In this document: in pieces, positions 8,662-18,800 of the stretch | Layout: every line of letters starts with the position of its first letter | How positions within the stretch are numbered: position 1 is the first letter of the stretch | DNA from: Oscillospiraceae bacterium | Lineage (GTDB): Bacteria > Bacillota > Clostridia > Oscillospirales > Ruminococcaceae | Assembly (NCBI GenBank): GCA_016281125.1 | Contig: JAEEIA010000012.1 | Span: forward strand, 1 to 37,387 | Direction of reading: 5' to 3' | DNA length: 37,387 nucleotides | Notes under the pieces: model-generated | Databases searched by the model: none | Told to the model about the DNA's origin: nothing | What the model saw: only the letters and a program-made list of their open reading frames with translations | Program-made: the position numbers and the translations under genes

Positions 8662-10062
8662 ATGGCAAAGGCGAAAACACGCTACGAATGCACGGCCTGC
8701 GGCGCCGAATACCTGAAATGGAACGGCCAGTGTACCAGCTGCGGTGCGTGGAATACCATTGAGGAGGCGCTGCCCGAAATCAAACCGGCAGCCCGTACCG
8801 GCGGCAGCGGAAACGCAAGGCGCACAGTCGATCTCTCCGCGCAGATCCGCGAGCTGTCCGAAATCGGCACAAACGAGGATATCCGTTACGACACCGGCAT
8901 CTCAGAGCTGAACCGCGTGCTCGGCGGCGGATTGGTCAAGGGCTCGGTCGTGCTGCTCGGCGGCGAACCGGGCATCGGAAAAAGCACGCTGCTTCTGCAA
9001 ATCTGTCAGTATCTCGGAGAATCGCATTCGGTGCTGTACGTTTCCGGCGAGGAATCTGCCCGGCAGATCAAGCTGCGCGCACAAAGACTCGGCGTTGATA
9101 CCGAAAGCCTGTATCTGCTGACCGTCAGTGATGCAGAGGCTGTCTGTGACACGATCATGGAGAGCGAACCGGACGTCGTCATCATCGACTCGATTCAGAC
9201 CATGCATATTTCCGGACTGACCTCCGGCTCAGGCTCTGTACCGCAGGTGCGCGAGTGTACCTCGCTGTTCATGCAGACCGCCAAAGCCAAGGAAATCCCG
9301 GTTTTTCTGGTCGGGCATGTGACAAAGGAAGGCTCGATTGCCGGCCCGAAGGTCATGGAGCACATCGTCGATGCCGTACTGATCTTTGAGGGCGACCGCT
9401 ACCAGAGCATCCGCATCCTCAGAGCGGTCAAAAACCGCTTCGGCTCCACAAATGAAATCGGCGTGTTTGAGATGAAAGATACCGGGCTGGCGGAAGTCGA
9501 AAACCCGTCCGCGATGCTGCTGGACGGCAGACCGCTCGGCGTATCCGGCACCTGTGTCTGCTGCATGATGGAGGGCAGCCGCCCGATTCTTGCAGAGATT
9601 CAGGCGCTGGTTTCCAAGAGCACGCTTTCCGCGCCGCGCCGCACCGCAACCGGCTTTGACTATAACCGCGTCTACATTCTGCTGGCGGTGCTGGAAAAGC
9701 GCATGGGACTGTTTTTCGGTGCGCTGGACGTGTATCTGAATATCGTCGGCGGTTTCCGGCTGGATGAGCCCGCGGGGGATCTGGCCGTCGCACTGGCGCT
9801 GTATTCCGCGCTCATGGACAAGCCGGTTCCGGAAACGGTCATCGCGTTCGGAGAAATCGGCCTCGGCGGAGAGCTGCGCGCTGTCTCCAATGCGGCACAG
9901 CGGATTCAGGAGGCCGAACGCCTCGGCTTCACGCTCTGCATCCTGCCGAAGCAGACGCTCCGCACGCTGCAAACCGACCGCTTTGCGATCCGGCTGGAGG
10001 GCGTGTCCAATCTGCGGGAGGCATTTGCGGTACTGGAAAAGCAGGTGAAGAAAAAGGCATGA
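8662..10062 (+). CDS. radA: DNA repair protein RadA (Sms)
   Basis: A 466-residue RadA, the RecA-related ATPase that helps process recombination intermediates by extending branch migration. The N-terminal C4 zinc finger is complete (YECTACGAEYLKWNGQC then TSCGAW). Walker A is GGEPGIGKST near residues 98-107, the RadA-specific KNRFGS motif lies near residue 257, and the last third is the Lon-protease-like domain. Length is typical. The start is fixed by the usual MAKAKTRYEC N-terminus. It follows the small membrane protein by three bases and precedes an unknown gene by 21 bases, so it sits in the middle of an operon. No defects are visible. Confidence 0.97.
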   Translation: MAKAKTRYECTACGAEYLKWNGQCTSCGAWNTIEEALPEIKPAARTGGSGNARRTVDLSAQIRELSEIGTNEDIRYDTGISELNRVLGGGLVKGSVVLLGGEPGIGKSTLLLQICQYLGESHSVLYVSGEESARQIKLRAQRLGVDTESLYLLTVSDAEAVCDTIMESEPDVVIIDSIQTMHISGLTSGSGSVPQVRECTSLFMQTAKAKEIPVFLVGHVTKEGSIAGPKVMEHIVDAVLIFEGDRYQSIRILRAVKNRFGSTNEIGVFEMKDTGLAEVENPSAMLLDGRPLGVSGTCVCCMMEGSRPILAEIQALVSKSTLSAPRRTATGFDYNRVYILLAVLEKRMGLFFGALDVYLNIVGGFRLDEPAGDLAVALALYSALMDKPVPETVIAFGEIGLGGELRAVSNAAQRIQEAERLGFTLCILPKQTLRTLQTDRFAIRLEGVSNLREAFAVLEKQVKKKA

Positions 10063-10083
10063 TCTTCTGAAAGAAGCCTGCGT

Positions 10084-10500
10084 ATGCAGTTTTATCTGAA
10101 TTTTGATCCGGATACCGACCCCATGCTTGTGCTGGCTCTGATTGCCGGATTCTTTGAGGGACTTGGCTTCTCGGCAGAGGAAACCTGCTTTCGCGGCGAA
10201 AACGGGCTCTTTATCTGTCAAAAGCTGTGTATTGATACAGATACCGATCCAGAGAATGCGGAAAGCCGCAAGGAATTTGCCAACTGTCTGAACAGGGATT
10301 ACGGTATCAGAACCGGAACCGAACTGGACGGGCAGCTGTATCCGCTTTGCAGCAATCAGGAATTCTGCGATATGATCCGGCATCTCCTTGCAAATATCAA
10401 AGGCGATGTGTATATTTTCAGTGAATGGTACGATATGATTCTGGTGCGCTGCGGCGAAAAGCTGACGATTCACGAGGAATGGCAGCAATATTTCACATGA
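10084..10500 (+). CDS. Hypothetical protein downstream of radA
   Basis: A 138-residue soluble protein without signal peptide or membrane segment. It is acidic and rich in Cys and aromatic residues (for example SEWYDMILVRCGEKLTIHEEW near the C-terminus). I do not recognise the family; the size and composition resemble small immunity-type or SUKH-like proteins, but there is no motif to prove it. It follows radA by 21 bases and is followed, after 13 bases with a CAGGAGG ribosome binding site, by another unknown gene, so all three are probably on one transcript. Confidence 0.7.
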   Translation: MQFYLNFDPDTDPMLVLALIAGFFEGLGFSAEETCFRGENGLFICQKLCIDTDTDPENAESRKEFANCLNRDYGIRTGTELDGQLYPLCSNQEFCDMIRHLLANIKGDVYIFSEWYDMILVRCGEKLTIHEEWQQYFT

Positions 10501-10513
10501 CAGGAGGAACCGT

Positions 10514-11020
10514 ATGGCAGCGATTTTCAGCATCCGCCGGAATGATCCGCCGGAGGAACAGGTCAGTATATCTGATACCGGCACGAATGTCCTGCTGACG
10601 GTGCTGGTGCTTGCGGGTTCGGCGCTCGCGGAAACCGACAGTCAGCGGCGGCTGATTGTCTGGCTGGCGGAGCAGAAGCTCAACGAGGGCATCTGCCGCG
10701 GATTCAGCCTTGCGGATATGCCGTGGGATGCGGACAGCTTTGAGGCTGACCGGCAGTTCATGGTGCGCACGGCGGATGCGGCCTCGCAGAAAACAGGCTG
10801 GCAGTCGCTGAACTACTGGCCGAACGCAAAGGCGCTGATGCCGATGCTCGGATGGTTCCGCAAGGGCTTTGTGCGGCTGAAGGCGGCGGATACGGATCCG
10901 GCGGTGCTGACGCACTGGCTGAGCGAAATGAACGACGACGATCCGGTTCAGTGCGGATTTCCGCGGTGCAGAAAGCACAGAGCATATTTAACGTGGAACG
11001 GGTGCATTGCGTGCAGATAA
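10514..11020 (+). CDS. Hypothetical protein with a cysteine-rich C-terminal tail
   Basis: A 168-residue protein of unknown function, last gene of the radA operon, with a CAGGAGG ribosome binding site at 10501-10507. The first 145 residues are mainly helical in look, without signal peptide. The tail holds CGFPRC, RKHRAY and CIACR: two cysteine pairs (CX4C and CX2C) with a histidine between them, a pattern that could bind zinc. Because the gene ends only about 30 bases before the shared terminator, the tail is not an artefact of read-through. Alternative: a degenerate zinc ribbon fused to a structural domain. Confidence 0.65.
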   Translation: MAAIFSIRRNDPPEEQVSISDTGTNVLLTVLVLAGSALAETDSQRRLIVWLAEQKLNEGICRGFSLADMPWDADSFEADRQFMVRTADAASQKTGWQSLNYWPNAKALMPMLGWFRKGFVRLKAADTDPAVLTHWLSEMNDDDPVQCGFPRCRKHRAYLTWNGCIACR

Positions 11021-11042
11021 ACGGTACCGCGTGTACCGTATA

Positions 11043-11090
11043 TAAAAAACAGGGACAGGAAGCGCAAGGCTTCTTGTCCCTTATTTTTTC
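11043..11090. terminator. Bidirectional terminator between the radA and ffh operons
   Basis: GGGACAGGAAGC-gcaag-GCTTCTTGTCCC at 11052-11080 with a T-rich tail on the + side (TTATTTTTT) and an A run on the other side (AAAAAA at 11044-11049), so it serves both convergent transcripts. A second small hairpin, ACGGTAC/GTACCGT, lies at 11021-11039. Confidence 0.9.
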
Positions 11091-11107
11091 GCATGGTTTT
11101 GCGGAGA

Positions 11108-11341
11108 TCAGTCAATCTCCACTGCGACCTTCCGGTTTTCGCGGGCTGCGCCGGCACGCATCAGGGTGCGGATCGCTTTTGCGATTCTGCCCTGCTTGCC
11201 GATTACTCTGCCCATGTCATCCGGTGCTACGGAGAGATGCAGCACGGTCACGCCTTCTTCATTCACCGCGTCCTCGGTGATCTGAATTGCGGCCTTGTCC
11301 GTGACAAGTCCCTCAACGATCGCGTATAACAGCTCTTTCAT
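11108..11341 (-). CDS. khpA: KH-domain RNA-binding protein KhpA
   Basis: A 77-residue single KH domain with the GRVIGKQGRIAKAIRTL signature (GxxG loop Gly-Lys-Gln-Gly at about residues 48-51). In Firmicutes KhpA, with its partner KhpB, binds RNA and affects cell elongation and division. It is the last gene of the ylxM-ffh-rpsP-khpA transcript, with a GGGAGA ribosome binding site, and sits directly before the bidirectional terminator. In many Firmicutes rimM, trmD and rplS follow; here they are absent. Confidence 0.93.
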   Translation of the reverse strand: MKELLYAIVEGLVTDKAAIQITEDAVNEEGVTVLHLSVAPDDMGRVIGKQGRIAKAIRTLMRAGAARENRKVAVEID

Positions 11342-11378
11342 GATGTTCTCCCAAACACAAAGGCGGAAGGCTTCTGCA

Positions 11379-11621
11379 TTACAGAACGCCCTGCTTCTTC
11401 AGGATGTCGCGAACGGTATCCGTCGGCTGTGCGCCGTTCTGGATCCAGGCCTTTGCCTTGTCAGCATCGACCTTCACAACGCTCGGCTCCTTGGTCGGAT
11501 CGTAAAAACCGATCTCCTCAATGAAGCGGCCGTCTCTCGGGTATCTGCCGTCAGCGACGACGATGCGGTAGAACGGAGCCTTCTTTGCACCCATTCTTCT
11601 CAGACGAATCTTAACTGCCAT
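11379..11621 (-). CDS. rpsP: 30S ribosomal protein S16
   Basis: An 80-residue S16, an assembly protein of the small ribosomal subunit. The N-terminus [20 protein letters not shown] and the following [22 protein letters not shown] are highly conserved in the family, and the length is normal. A strong GGAGGTG ribosome binding site lies upstream. The gap to ffh upstream is 86 bases, and khpA starts 37 bases downstream, the usual Firmicutes order. Confidence 0.98.
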   Translation of the reverse strand: MAVKIRLRRMGAKKAPFYRIVVADGRYPRDGRFIEEIGFYDPTKEPSVVKVDADKAKAWIQNGAQPTDTVRDILKKQGVL

Positions 11622-11707
11622 TGTAATTCACCTCCATATAATGATAACCTAAGATATATATTCATGCAAATGGTAATTGCAATGAAATCGGATTATGCCG
11701 ATGCGGC

Positions 11708-13087
<1,380 letters not shown>

Positions 13088-13114
13088 ACGGTTTCTGCTC
13101 CCTTCTGTTTGTAA

Positions 13115-13477
13115 TCAGAATAATGCCTTGCCCTTCTGCGCCGCCTCCGCAATCTTTGTGCGGGCGGGCTCCGGGAGTGCTTCGCTGTACTGTTCGATCT
13201 CGCTGAACAGGGCGCGCGCGGCTTTCAGCCTGGCTGCAATGCCCATCTGTTCTTCGAGCTGTTCAAGCTGGCGCTCGCCGCGGCGGATGCTGTCATGCAC
13301 TGCCTGCCGGGAAATCCCAAGCGGCTCTGCGAGCTCCGCCAGCGAAAGATCTTCGTCGTAGTATCCTTCCAGCAGCGCACGCTGCCGTTCTGTCAGCAGA
13401 CTGCCGTAGCAGTCGAGCAGGAGCACGAAATCGAGTTTTTTTATCATCGGGATCACCGCCTGCCTTTCTGCTGTCAT
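13115..13477 (-). CDS. ylxM: YlxM-type HTH protein, SRP accessory
   Basis: A 120-residue protein with a sigma-region-4-like helix-turn-helix (LLTERQRALLEGYYDEDLSLAEL then GISRQAVHDSIRRGERQLE), the signature of the YlxM/p13 family that is almost always found upstream of ffh and is thought to act with the SRP. The open frame continues to 13567, but a perfect promoter lies at 13505-13533, so the transcript begins near 13498 and the first usable start is the ATG at 13477, with AAAGGT as ribosome binding site. The Cys-rich upstream extension is therefore untranslated. The gap to ffh is 27 bases. Confidence 0.92.
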   Translation of the reverse strand: MTAERQAVIPMIKKLDFVLLLDCYGSLLTERQRALLEGYYDEDLSLAELAEPLGISRQAVHDSIRRGERQLEQLEEQMGIAARLKAARALFSEIEQYSEALPEPARTKIAEAAQKGKALF

Positions 13478-13504
13478 GGTACAGACCTTTACACCAGCCT
13501 CCCT

Positions 13505-13533
13505 ATTATAACAGCTTTTTCTGCATTTGTCAA
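13505..13533 (-). promoter_or_regulatory. Consensus promoter of the ylxM-ffh-rpsP-khpA operon
   Basis: Read on the - strand: TTGACA (13533-13528), exactly 17 bp, TATAAT (13510-13505). Both boxes match consensus perfectly. Predicted start of transcription is about 20 bases before the ylxM ATG. Confidence 0.93.
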
Positions 13534-13671
13534 GGGCTCTGCGAAAAAAATGCATGATTCGGCACAATGTGCAAAAGCCGGTGCATCCCGTACGTTTTTT
13601 CCGTCAGCGGCAGGAGAGTTTGTTTGAAATTGCCCCGGAATGAAAATAATGCGTTTTTTTTGCCGGCGGGG

Positions 13672-13700
13672 TTGATTATTTTACGAAAGAATGGTATAAT
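13672..13700 (+). promoter_or_regulatory. Promoter of the 527-residue secreted protein
   Basis: TTGATT at 13672-13677, 17 bp, TATAAT at 13695-13700, with TGG before the -10 (extended -10). It leaves an untranslated leader of roughly 85 bases. Confidence 0.8.
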
Positions 13701-13793
13701 GTATAAAGATTATTCTTGCGGTTATCAGATTCTGTCTGATATTCCGCACAGAACAGTCTGAATGCAATAATAGTTACGGAAAGGAAGGTATGT

Positions 13794-15377
13794 ATGCAAA
13801 GAGGATTTTTCAGGAGCAGGAGGCTGACAGCCTGTGCGGCCGCAGCCATGCTCACGGCATCGTCGCTGGCGGGAGGCACACTGTCGCTGCCGGTGTCAGC
13901 GGCAGACGAGCCGGAGTATTTCTACACGCTGCTGGCCGGCGGCAGTCAGATCGGTATGGAGATTATCGTAAAAGCATCCGGTGATATACACGGGGTGTCG
14001 ATCGACGCGCATGAGCCTGCTGCAAATCAGCTGCACATGACCGACGACGGGTTCCGCTTGACGCTGCCGATCAATGCGGCGGAGCTTCGGAAGCCGCATC
14101 ATCTCGATTTCATGCTGGGGGATGAGGGAAAATCCGTGCAGGGCATTACTGCGGTGGATTACCTGACCAAGATCATGAATGACGATAAATACGAGGAATA
14201 TCTGCCGGTTGTGACAGCCATGCTGAATTACGGCTATGCAGCGGAGGACTATTTCTCCGGAGCGGATTATGCCGATTACTACATGTCGGAAGCGCCGGAT
14301 TTCAGCGGCGTGACCATCAACGGCAGCAAATTCACCGGAAAGGAAGCGTACAATGCCGATCTGGAGGAAAAAAATCTGCCGTACCGGTATTACGGCATGA
14401 ATCTGACGCTGCTCGATAAAATCAAGTTCTCGCTGTATTTCGATACATCATGGAGCGCCGGTGCAGCCTATCTGACAGACGGTGAATTCGGCAACCAGCT
14501 GACCAAAACAGAGGAGGCCGGAGAGGGATTTACGAAGGTCGTCCGGACGATCCCGGCTTACCGGTTGACCGATACCTTTACCTGCGTGCATGCGCCCGCC
14601 GACCCGGTCGATTTCAGCCCGGTGCAGTATCTCGCTGCTGCGGCGGCCGGTTCCAATGCCAAGCTGACAGCGGTCTGCAAGGCGCTGTATGCCTACGGTG
14701 AGGCGGCCAAGGCTGCACAGCCGGGGGATCCGGATACGGAGGTGCATTCCGGCAGACTGACGCATTATGATTATCGCAGCGGCTGTGCATCGCTGGATGA
14801 AATGGTGAATCTGCATCAGTGCCCGGTCGCGGCGCTGACCGATGATGAGTACAACAAATACGCAGGCGGCTGGATCGAGATCACCTGTGGTGACAAGAAG
14901 CTGAATGCGCTGGTCGCGGATGCAATGCCGTTTTCCGATAACCCGTCGCGGAGGGCGGGCGATGTTGATATTGACACGCAGTCCTTCCTTGATTTCATCG
15001 GCGAGGACACCGGCGATCTGCCGATCACCTGGAGGCTGATTCCGATGCCGGACGCAGAGGATTACGATGTCAGGGTCAAGTTCCAGAAGAACTCCAAGGT
15101 ATACTGGTGTGCGGTGACGCTGATGGATGCACGCTATCCGATCAAGGCGGTAAAGTACAACGGCAGGGAGCTTGAACAGAATATGGACGGCGGCCTGAAT
15201 CACAATTTCTTCTTCGGAAGTCTGGAGCAGCCGGAGTCCGATGGGATCTATACGTTCACGTTTATTGATATGTTTGATCATGAACTGACGGTGGATGCGG
15301 AGATCGATCTGCCGACCGGCGACAGCGGCCTTTCCTATTCAAGACTTGTCCGTTGCACGGGTCAGTTCCCGAAATAA
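13794..15377 (+). CDS. Secreted protein of unknown function
   Basis: A 527-residue exported protein. A signal peptide covers about residues 1-36 (basic FRSRR start, Ala/Leu-rich core, cleavage near VSAADE). Two segments resemble each other and a motif I have seen in secreted Clostridia proteins: VVTAMLNYGYAAEDYF and VCKALYAYGEAAKAA, each at the end of a helical block. The second half (about residues 330-525) is a separate acidic, beta-rich domain. There is no dockerin, sortase signal or catalytic motif. The ribosome binding site GGAAAGGAAGGT precedes the ATG. A 36-residue peptide gene follows after 23 bases and shares its terminator, so the two may work together. Function unknown. Confidence 0.8.
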   Translation: MQRGFFRSRRLTACAAAAMLTASSLAGGTLSLPVSAADEPEYFYTLLAGGSQIGMEIIVKASGDIHGVSIDAHEPAANQLHMTDDGFRLTLPINAAELRKPHHLDFMLGDEGKSVQGITAVDYLTKIMNDDKYEEYLPVVTAMLNYGYAAEDYFSGADYADYYMSEAPDFSGVTINGSKFTGKEAYNADLEEKNLPYRYYGMNLTLLDKIKFSLYFDTSWSAGAAYLTDGEFGNQLTKTEEAGEGFTKVVRTIPAYRLTDTFTCVHAPADPVDFSPVQYLAAAAAGSNAKLTAVCKALYAYGEAAKAAQPGDPDTEVHSGRLTHYDYRSGCASLDEMVNLHQCPVAALTDDEYNKYAGGWIEITCGDKKLNALVADAMPFSDNPSRRAGDVDIDTQSFLDFIGEDTGDLPITWRLIPMPDAEDYDVRVKFQKNSKVYWCAVTLMDARYPIKAVKYNGRELEQNMDGGLNHNFFFGSLEQPESDGIYTFTFIDMFDHELTVDAEIDLPTGDSGLSYSRLVRCTGQFPK

Positions 15378-15400
15378 CCGTTACGAAAGGATGAAGCAGT

Positions 15401-15511
15401 ATGAAACAGGAATATACACCGGCTGAACTGGAAATCGTGCAGTTCACTGCCGAGGATGTGATCACCGCATCCCCGCTCAGGGATGAATTCGGACTTCCGA
15501 TTCAGGAGTAA
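15401..15511 (+). CDS. 36-residue peptide downstream of the secreted protein
   Basis: A short frame, 23 bases after the preceding gene, with GAAAGGATG ahead of it as a possible ribosome binding site. The peptide starts MKQEYTPAELEIVQF, continues with the acidic TAEDVITAS, and ends in a short PLRDEFGLPIQE tail. It is acidic, has no Cys and no signal peptide. It is directly followed by a strong terminator, which supports a real 3' gene in this transcript. Similar K-x-Y-x-x-P-E-[LM]-E-I-x-x-[FL]-x-x-E-D-V-[IL]-T-x-S peptides are, as I recall, common near secreted genes of Ruminococcus and relatives, and some look like leader parts of processed peptides. No modifying enzyme is encoded nearby. Confidence 0.6.
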   Translation: MKQEYTPAELEIVQFTAEDVITASPLRDEFGLPIQE

Positions 15512-15519
15512 AAAATGAC

Positions 15520-15556
15520 GGGGCGCCGACTGTTTCCGGTCGGCGCCCCGTTCTGT
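15520..15556 (+). terminator. Strong GC-rich terminator
   Basis: A perfect 11-bp stem GGGGCGCCGAC/GTCGGCGCCCC (15520-15530 and 15539-15549) with an 8-base loop. The tail GTTCTGT is only partly T-rich. Confidence 0.75.
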
Positions 15557-15588
15557 CGATACAGCGGTATCTCCGATGGATTCAGAAT

Positions 15589-15724
15589 GGGGCGCTGCCC
15601 CAAACCCCGCCAAAGGGACAGTGTCCCTTTGGAATCCCACAATATTATAATCTATGCAAATACATTGTTTTCATCACGATGGGATTCTTAAGGGATTAAG
15701 CAGGGGTATGGTGGCGGCACCCCC
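15589..15724. repeat. Palindromic intergenic repeat element
   Basis: Several nested inverted repeats between convergent genes: GGGGC/GCCCC at 15589-15601, AAAGGGACA/TGTCCCTTT at 15612-15630 around one base, GAATCCC/GGGATTC at 15632-15638 and 15681-15687, and GGGGT/ACCCC at 15703-15723. The composition resembles dispersed intergenic repeats of gut Clostridia. No coding frame of note is present. Confidence 0.5.
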
Positions 15725-15756
15725 ATGATAAATCAGCCGGAGGCACCTTTAAACGG

Positions 15757-15787
15757 AATCCCGCCGGAATCACGCTCCGGCGGGATT
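15757..15787 (-). terminator. Terminator of the subtilisin-like protease gene
   Basis: A perfect 12-bp stem AATCCCGCCGGA/TCCGGCGGGATT (15757-15768 and 15776-15787), 20 bases downstream of the - strand stop. The following tail on that strand is weak (CCGTTT). Confidence 0.65.
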
Positions 15788-15806
15788 TGTATCAGAAATC
15801 AGAGTT

Positions 15807-18800
15807 TTACAGCTCGACCTTTTTCGCAATCGCCATCAGGATCAGGCTCAGGTCGCCGTTATCCGGTGTGCCGTTGTGGTTGCAGTCCGCTGCGTTCAGG
15901 CCTTTGCTCTGCACAGCAGCCTCTCTGTCTTCCACAAGATACCGTGCAAGCAGCACCGCGTCTGCAACGTCCAGCTGTCCGCTGAGGTCGGTATCGCCGT
16001 GAACCAGCTTTTCCGTATCGGAGAAGTCGCGCTTGCTGCCGTCCGGAAGCGTTGCAATACCGGTCTTGTAATCCAGCGTGATGCTGACGGTTTCGCGCTG
16101 CTTCAGATCCTTTGAGCAGCATTCGCCCGTAAAGGTCACGACCGCATCCGGCTGGACATCATAGGTCATGTTGATGATGCGGTAGCAGCCGGTCAGCTCT
16201 GTCATCAGCGGCTTGACGCAGCTGTTTTCCGCCTCATAGGAATTGATCGCCAGATAGCCGTCCGCCGTTTTCAGTCCGGTCGGCTTCAGCACATCCTTGT
16301 CCAGCACCGGGATTCCCTGTCCTTGATAGAATCCTACGTGTCCGACGACGTTGCTGTTGTCGATGACATAACCTGTTTCCGGATTTCCGGTCAGGGGACC
16401 GCCGATTCCTTCGTATTTTCCGGGCTTCGACGTATCCGCATCTGCGTGCAGATAGCTGGTGACCCAGTCCGATTCGATCTCATAATGGCAGTTCAGCGTT
16501 TTATCTAAATACACAAACGGAATGTACCGTACTGTTCCCTCTCCGAATTCATAGAGGCCGTAGGCGCCCTGGTAGAGGCCGGGTGCGACCGACATCGGAC
16601 GGGCATCAGCGGGGGCCACGTCGATATACGACATGTTGTAGGCGCGGTCCATCACGGCAATGTGATAGCCTTTCAGATCCGTGATGTCATATTCCAGCGT
16701 ATATTTGCCGTCTGCATCCGGCTTGGTCTGCATGAATTCGGAATAGTCGAACTGATCGAACCAATTTTGCGGATCCCAGCTTTCTTCATTCAGGAATCCT
16801 GCTGCCGGCAGCAACTTGTTCCTGTATTTGTCGTTTTCCTTCATTTCTGCGCCTACATCTTCAAAGTGCAGATTATACCACGCACAGTCGGAGTACAGTC
16901 CGCCTGCGATCGGCATGAACTTGGCATCAATTTTCTTAGGTGCATCCGCACCGGACGGGCTCACAAGCTTGCCGTCGCCGATGCAGAAGAAGGAAATGCT
17001 GTCCAGCATCGGATCCGTGGCCGTCAGCTTCAGGATCTTCCGGCCATTCTGTTCTGTCACGGAGGACTCCAGCTTCGGGGCGGTCTTGTCGATCGTCACG
17101 GGGATATCCAGCACCTGCGGATTGTTCTCCAGCGCCTCCTTGGAAATCGCCGCGCTGATGCGGTAGGTATAATCGCCCTCCGGCAGATCGGACAGATCTT
17201 CAAGGGGCACATACACATTCTGGTACTGCTTGATGTATTCCGACTCCCACTCCGCCTGGAGCGTGCGTTCACTGCATTCGTTGTATATATAGGGCTCTGT
17301 CAGAAGATTGCCCTTTGCGTCATACAGCGCACCTGCCTGAATGATGCAGTCCCGCTGCGCGTTGATCCGGATGCCCGGCTTGTCGGCCAGAAAATCATGG
17401 TTCGGGGAGATATAGACACGTTCCGGGAATCCCCAGGTGTTCATCGCCTTGTTTTCATATTCATCGAGCAGCCGGATATAATTCTGGACGGCCGGATCCG
17501 GGTTGTCAGACCACAGATCCACATCTCCGCTTTCCTGGAGCGATTCGATAGTACTGCGGGCATTTTTGATCTCGTACAGAAATCCTGCATCTGAGAACAA
17601 CAGATCGGAAAAGCTCGTTGTCGCAGTCACGGCATTGGAGCTTGTGAGCGTCACAAATGCGCCGGAATGCTCGCCGAAGATCGGGATTGCTTCAAAATCA
17701 TCGGAAAAGCCCAGCAGCGGGATCGAAATATCCGAATTGTTCTCAGCGCCCTCCAGCAGCAGATAGCCCTCCACAAAGAAGCCGTTGGTGAAGATCTTGC
17801 GGAGCGCTGCGGTCTGCGATGCATCCAGCTGTACTGTGACGTTCTCAGTGCGCGCTTCACCGGCAGCGATCGCGGTCAGGCCGCTCAGATCCGCCGTGCA
17901 CTTCAGTGCCTGCTGATGATCAATTTCATATTTGCCGGTTTCCCGGTTATAGAATGTATCGTCGGTTGTCAGCACGAGCCGTGCATTTTTGAAGGCCACG
18001 TCCTCGTCGCTGATGTTCCGCAGCGTGACCGGGAACGTGAATTTGTCTCCGAGCTTGTCGCGCAGGCTGAGCTTGGATTCGCCTTCCGTTCCGGTCAGCA
18101 GCACCTTCGTGCCGAGTGTGCGATCCATGGAAACCATGCCCGCACCCTGCCGTCTGGGTGATACGTATAACCCGGCCTCGCTGTACGGATACGCACCGGT
18201 CATCAGCAGGTTCCGGATATACTGCTCCTTCTCGGAGCCGGTCAGCGTACAGCCGTGCTTTTGCAGATACTCATTCAGCAGCATGGCACAGCCTGCAATA
18301 TACGGTGAGGCCATCGAGGTGCCGGACTGCACCGACGTGCTGTTGTGATATGCGGCGGATTCCACATAGCCGCCGACACCCATGATGTCCGGGCGCAGTT
18401 CCAGCGAGTTGTGGACGCCGTAACTGGTATAAAAGCTGACGTCCGCCGGAAGCGAAACCGTGACGAGTTCATCGGTAAAGCTGATCTTTTTGTCTTCTGC
18501 GTTCTTCAGGAGCGCGCCGTTTTCGACGGACACGATGCCGATCGGGATGTCAGCATTGCTTACCGGGGTGAAGTATTCATCCGGTCGGTTCTGGATGACG
18601 ATGACACCGACCGCGCCGACCTTTTGCGCGTGAACGGCCTTTTCGGTAAAGCTCAGGACGCCGCGGTCCACCAGCGCGAGCTTTCCGGTCAGATCCTTGC
18701 CTTCAAAATCCGAAGTGTCACCGATCCCGCAGTATTCATATTCATACGATGCCTCTTTCAGTGTATCCGAAAGGAGCTTCTGGGTATCCGCTGTACTGAT

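Noticed and set aside
13478-13567. Longer N-terminus for ylxM
   Set aside because: A perfect promoter at 13505-13533 lies inside this extension, so transcription starts downstream of it; the extra residues are unlike the family.
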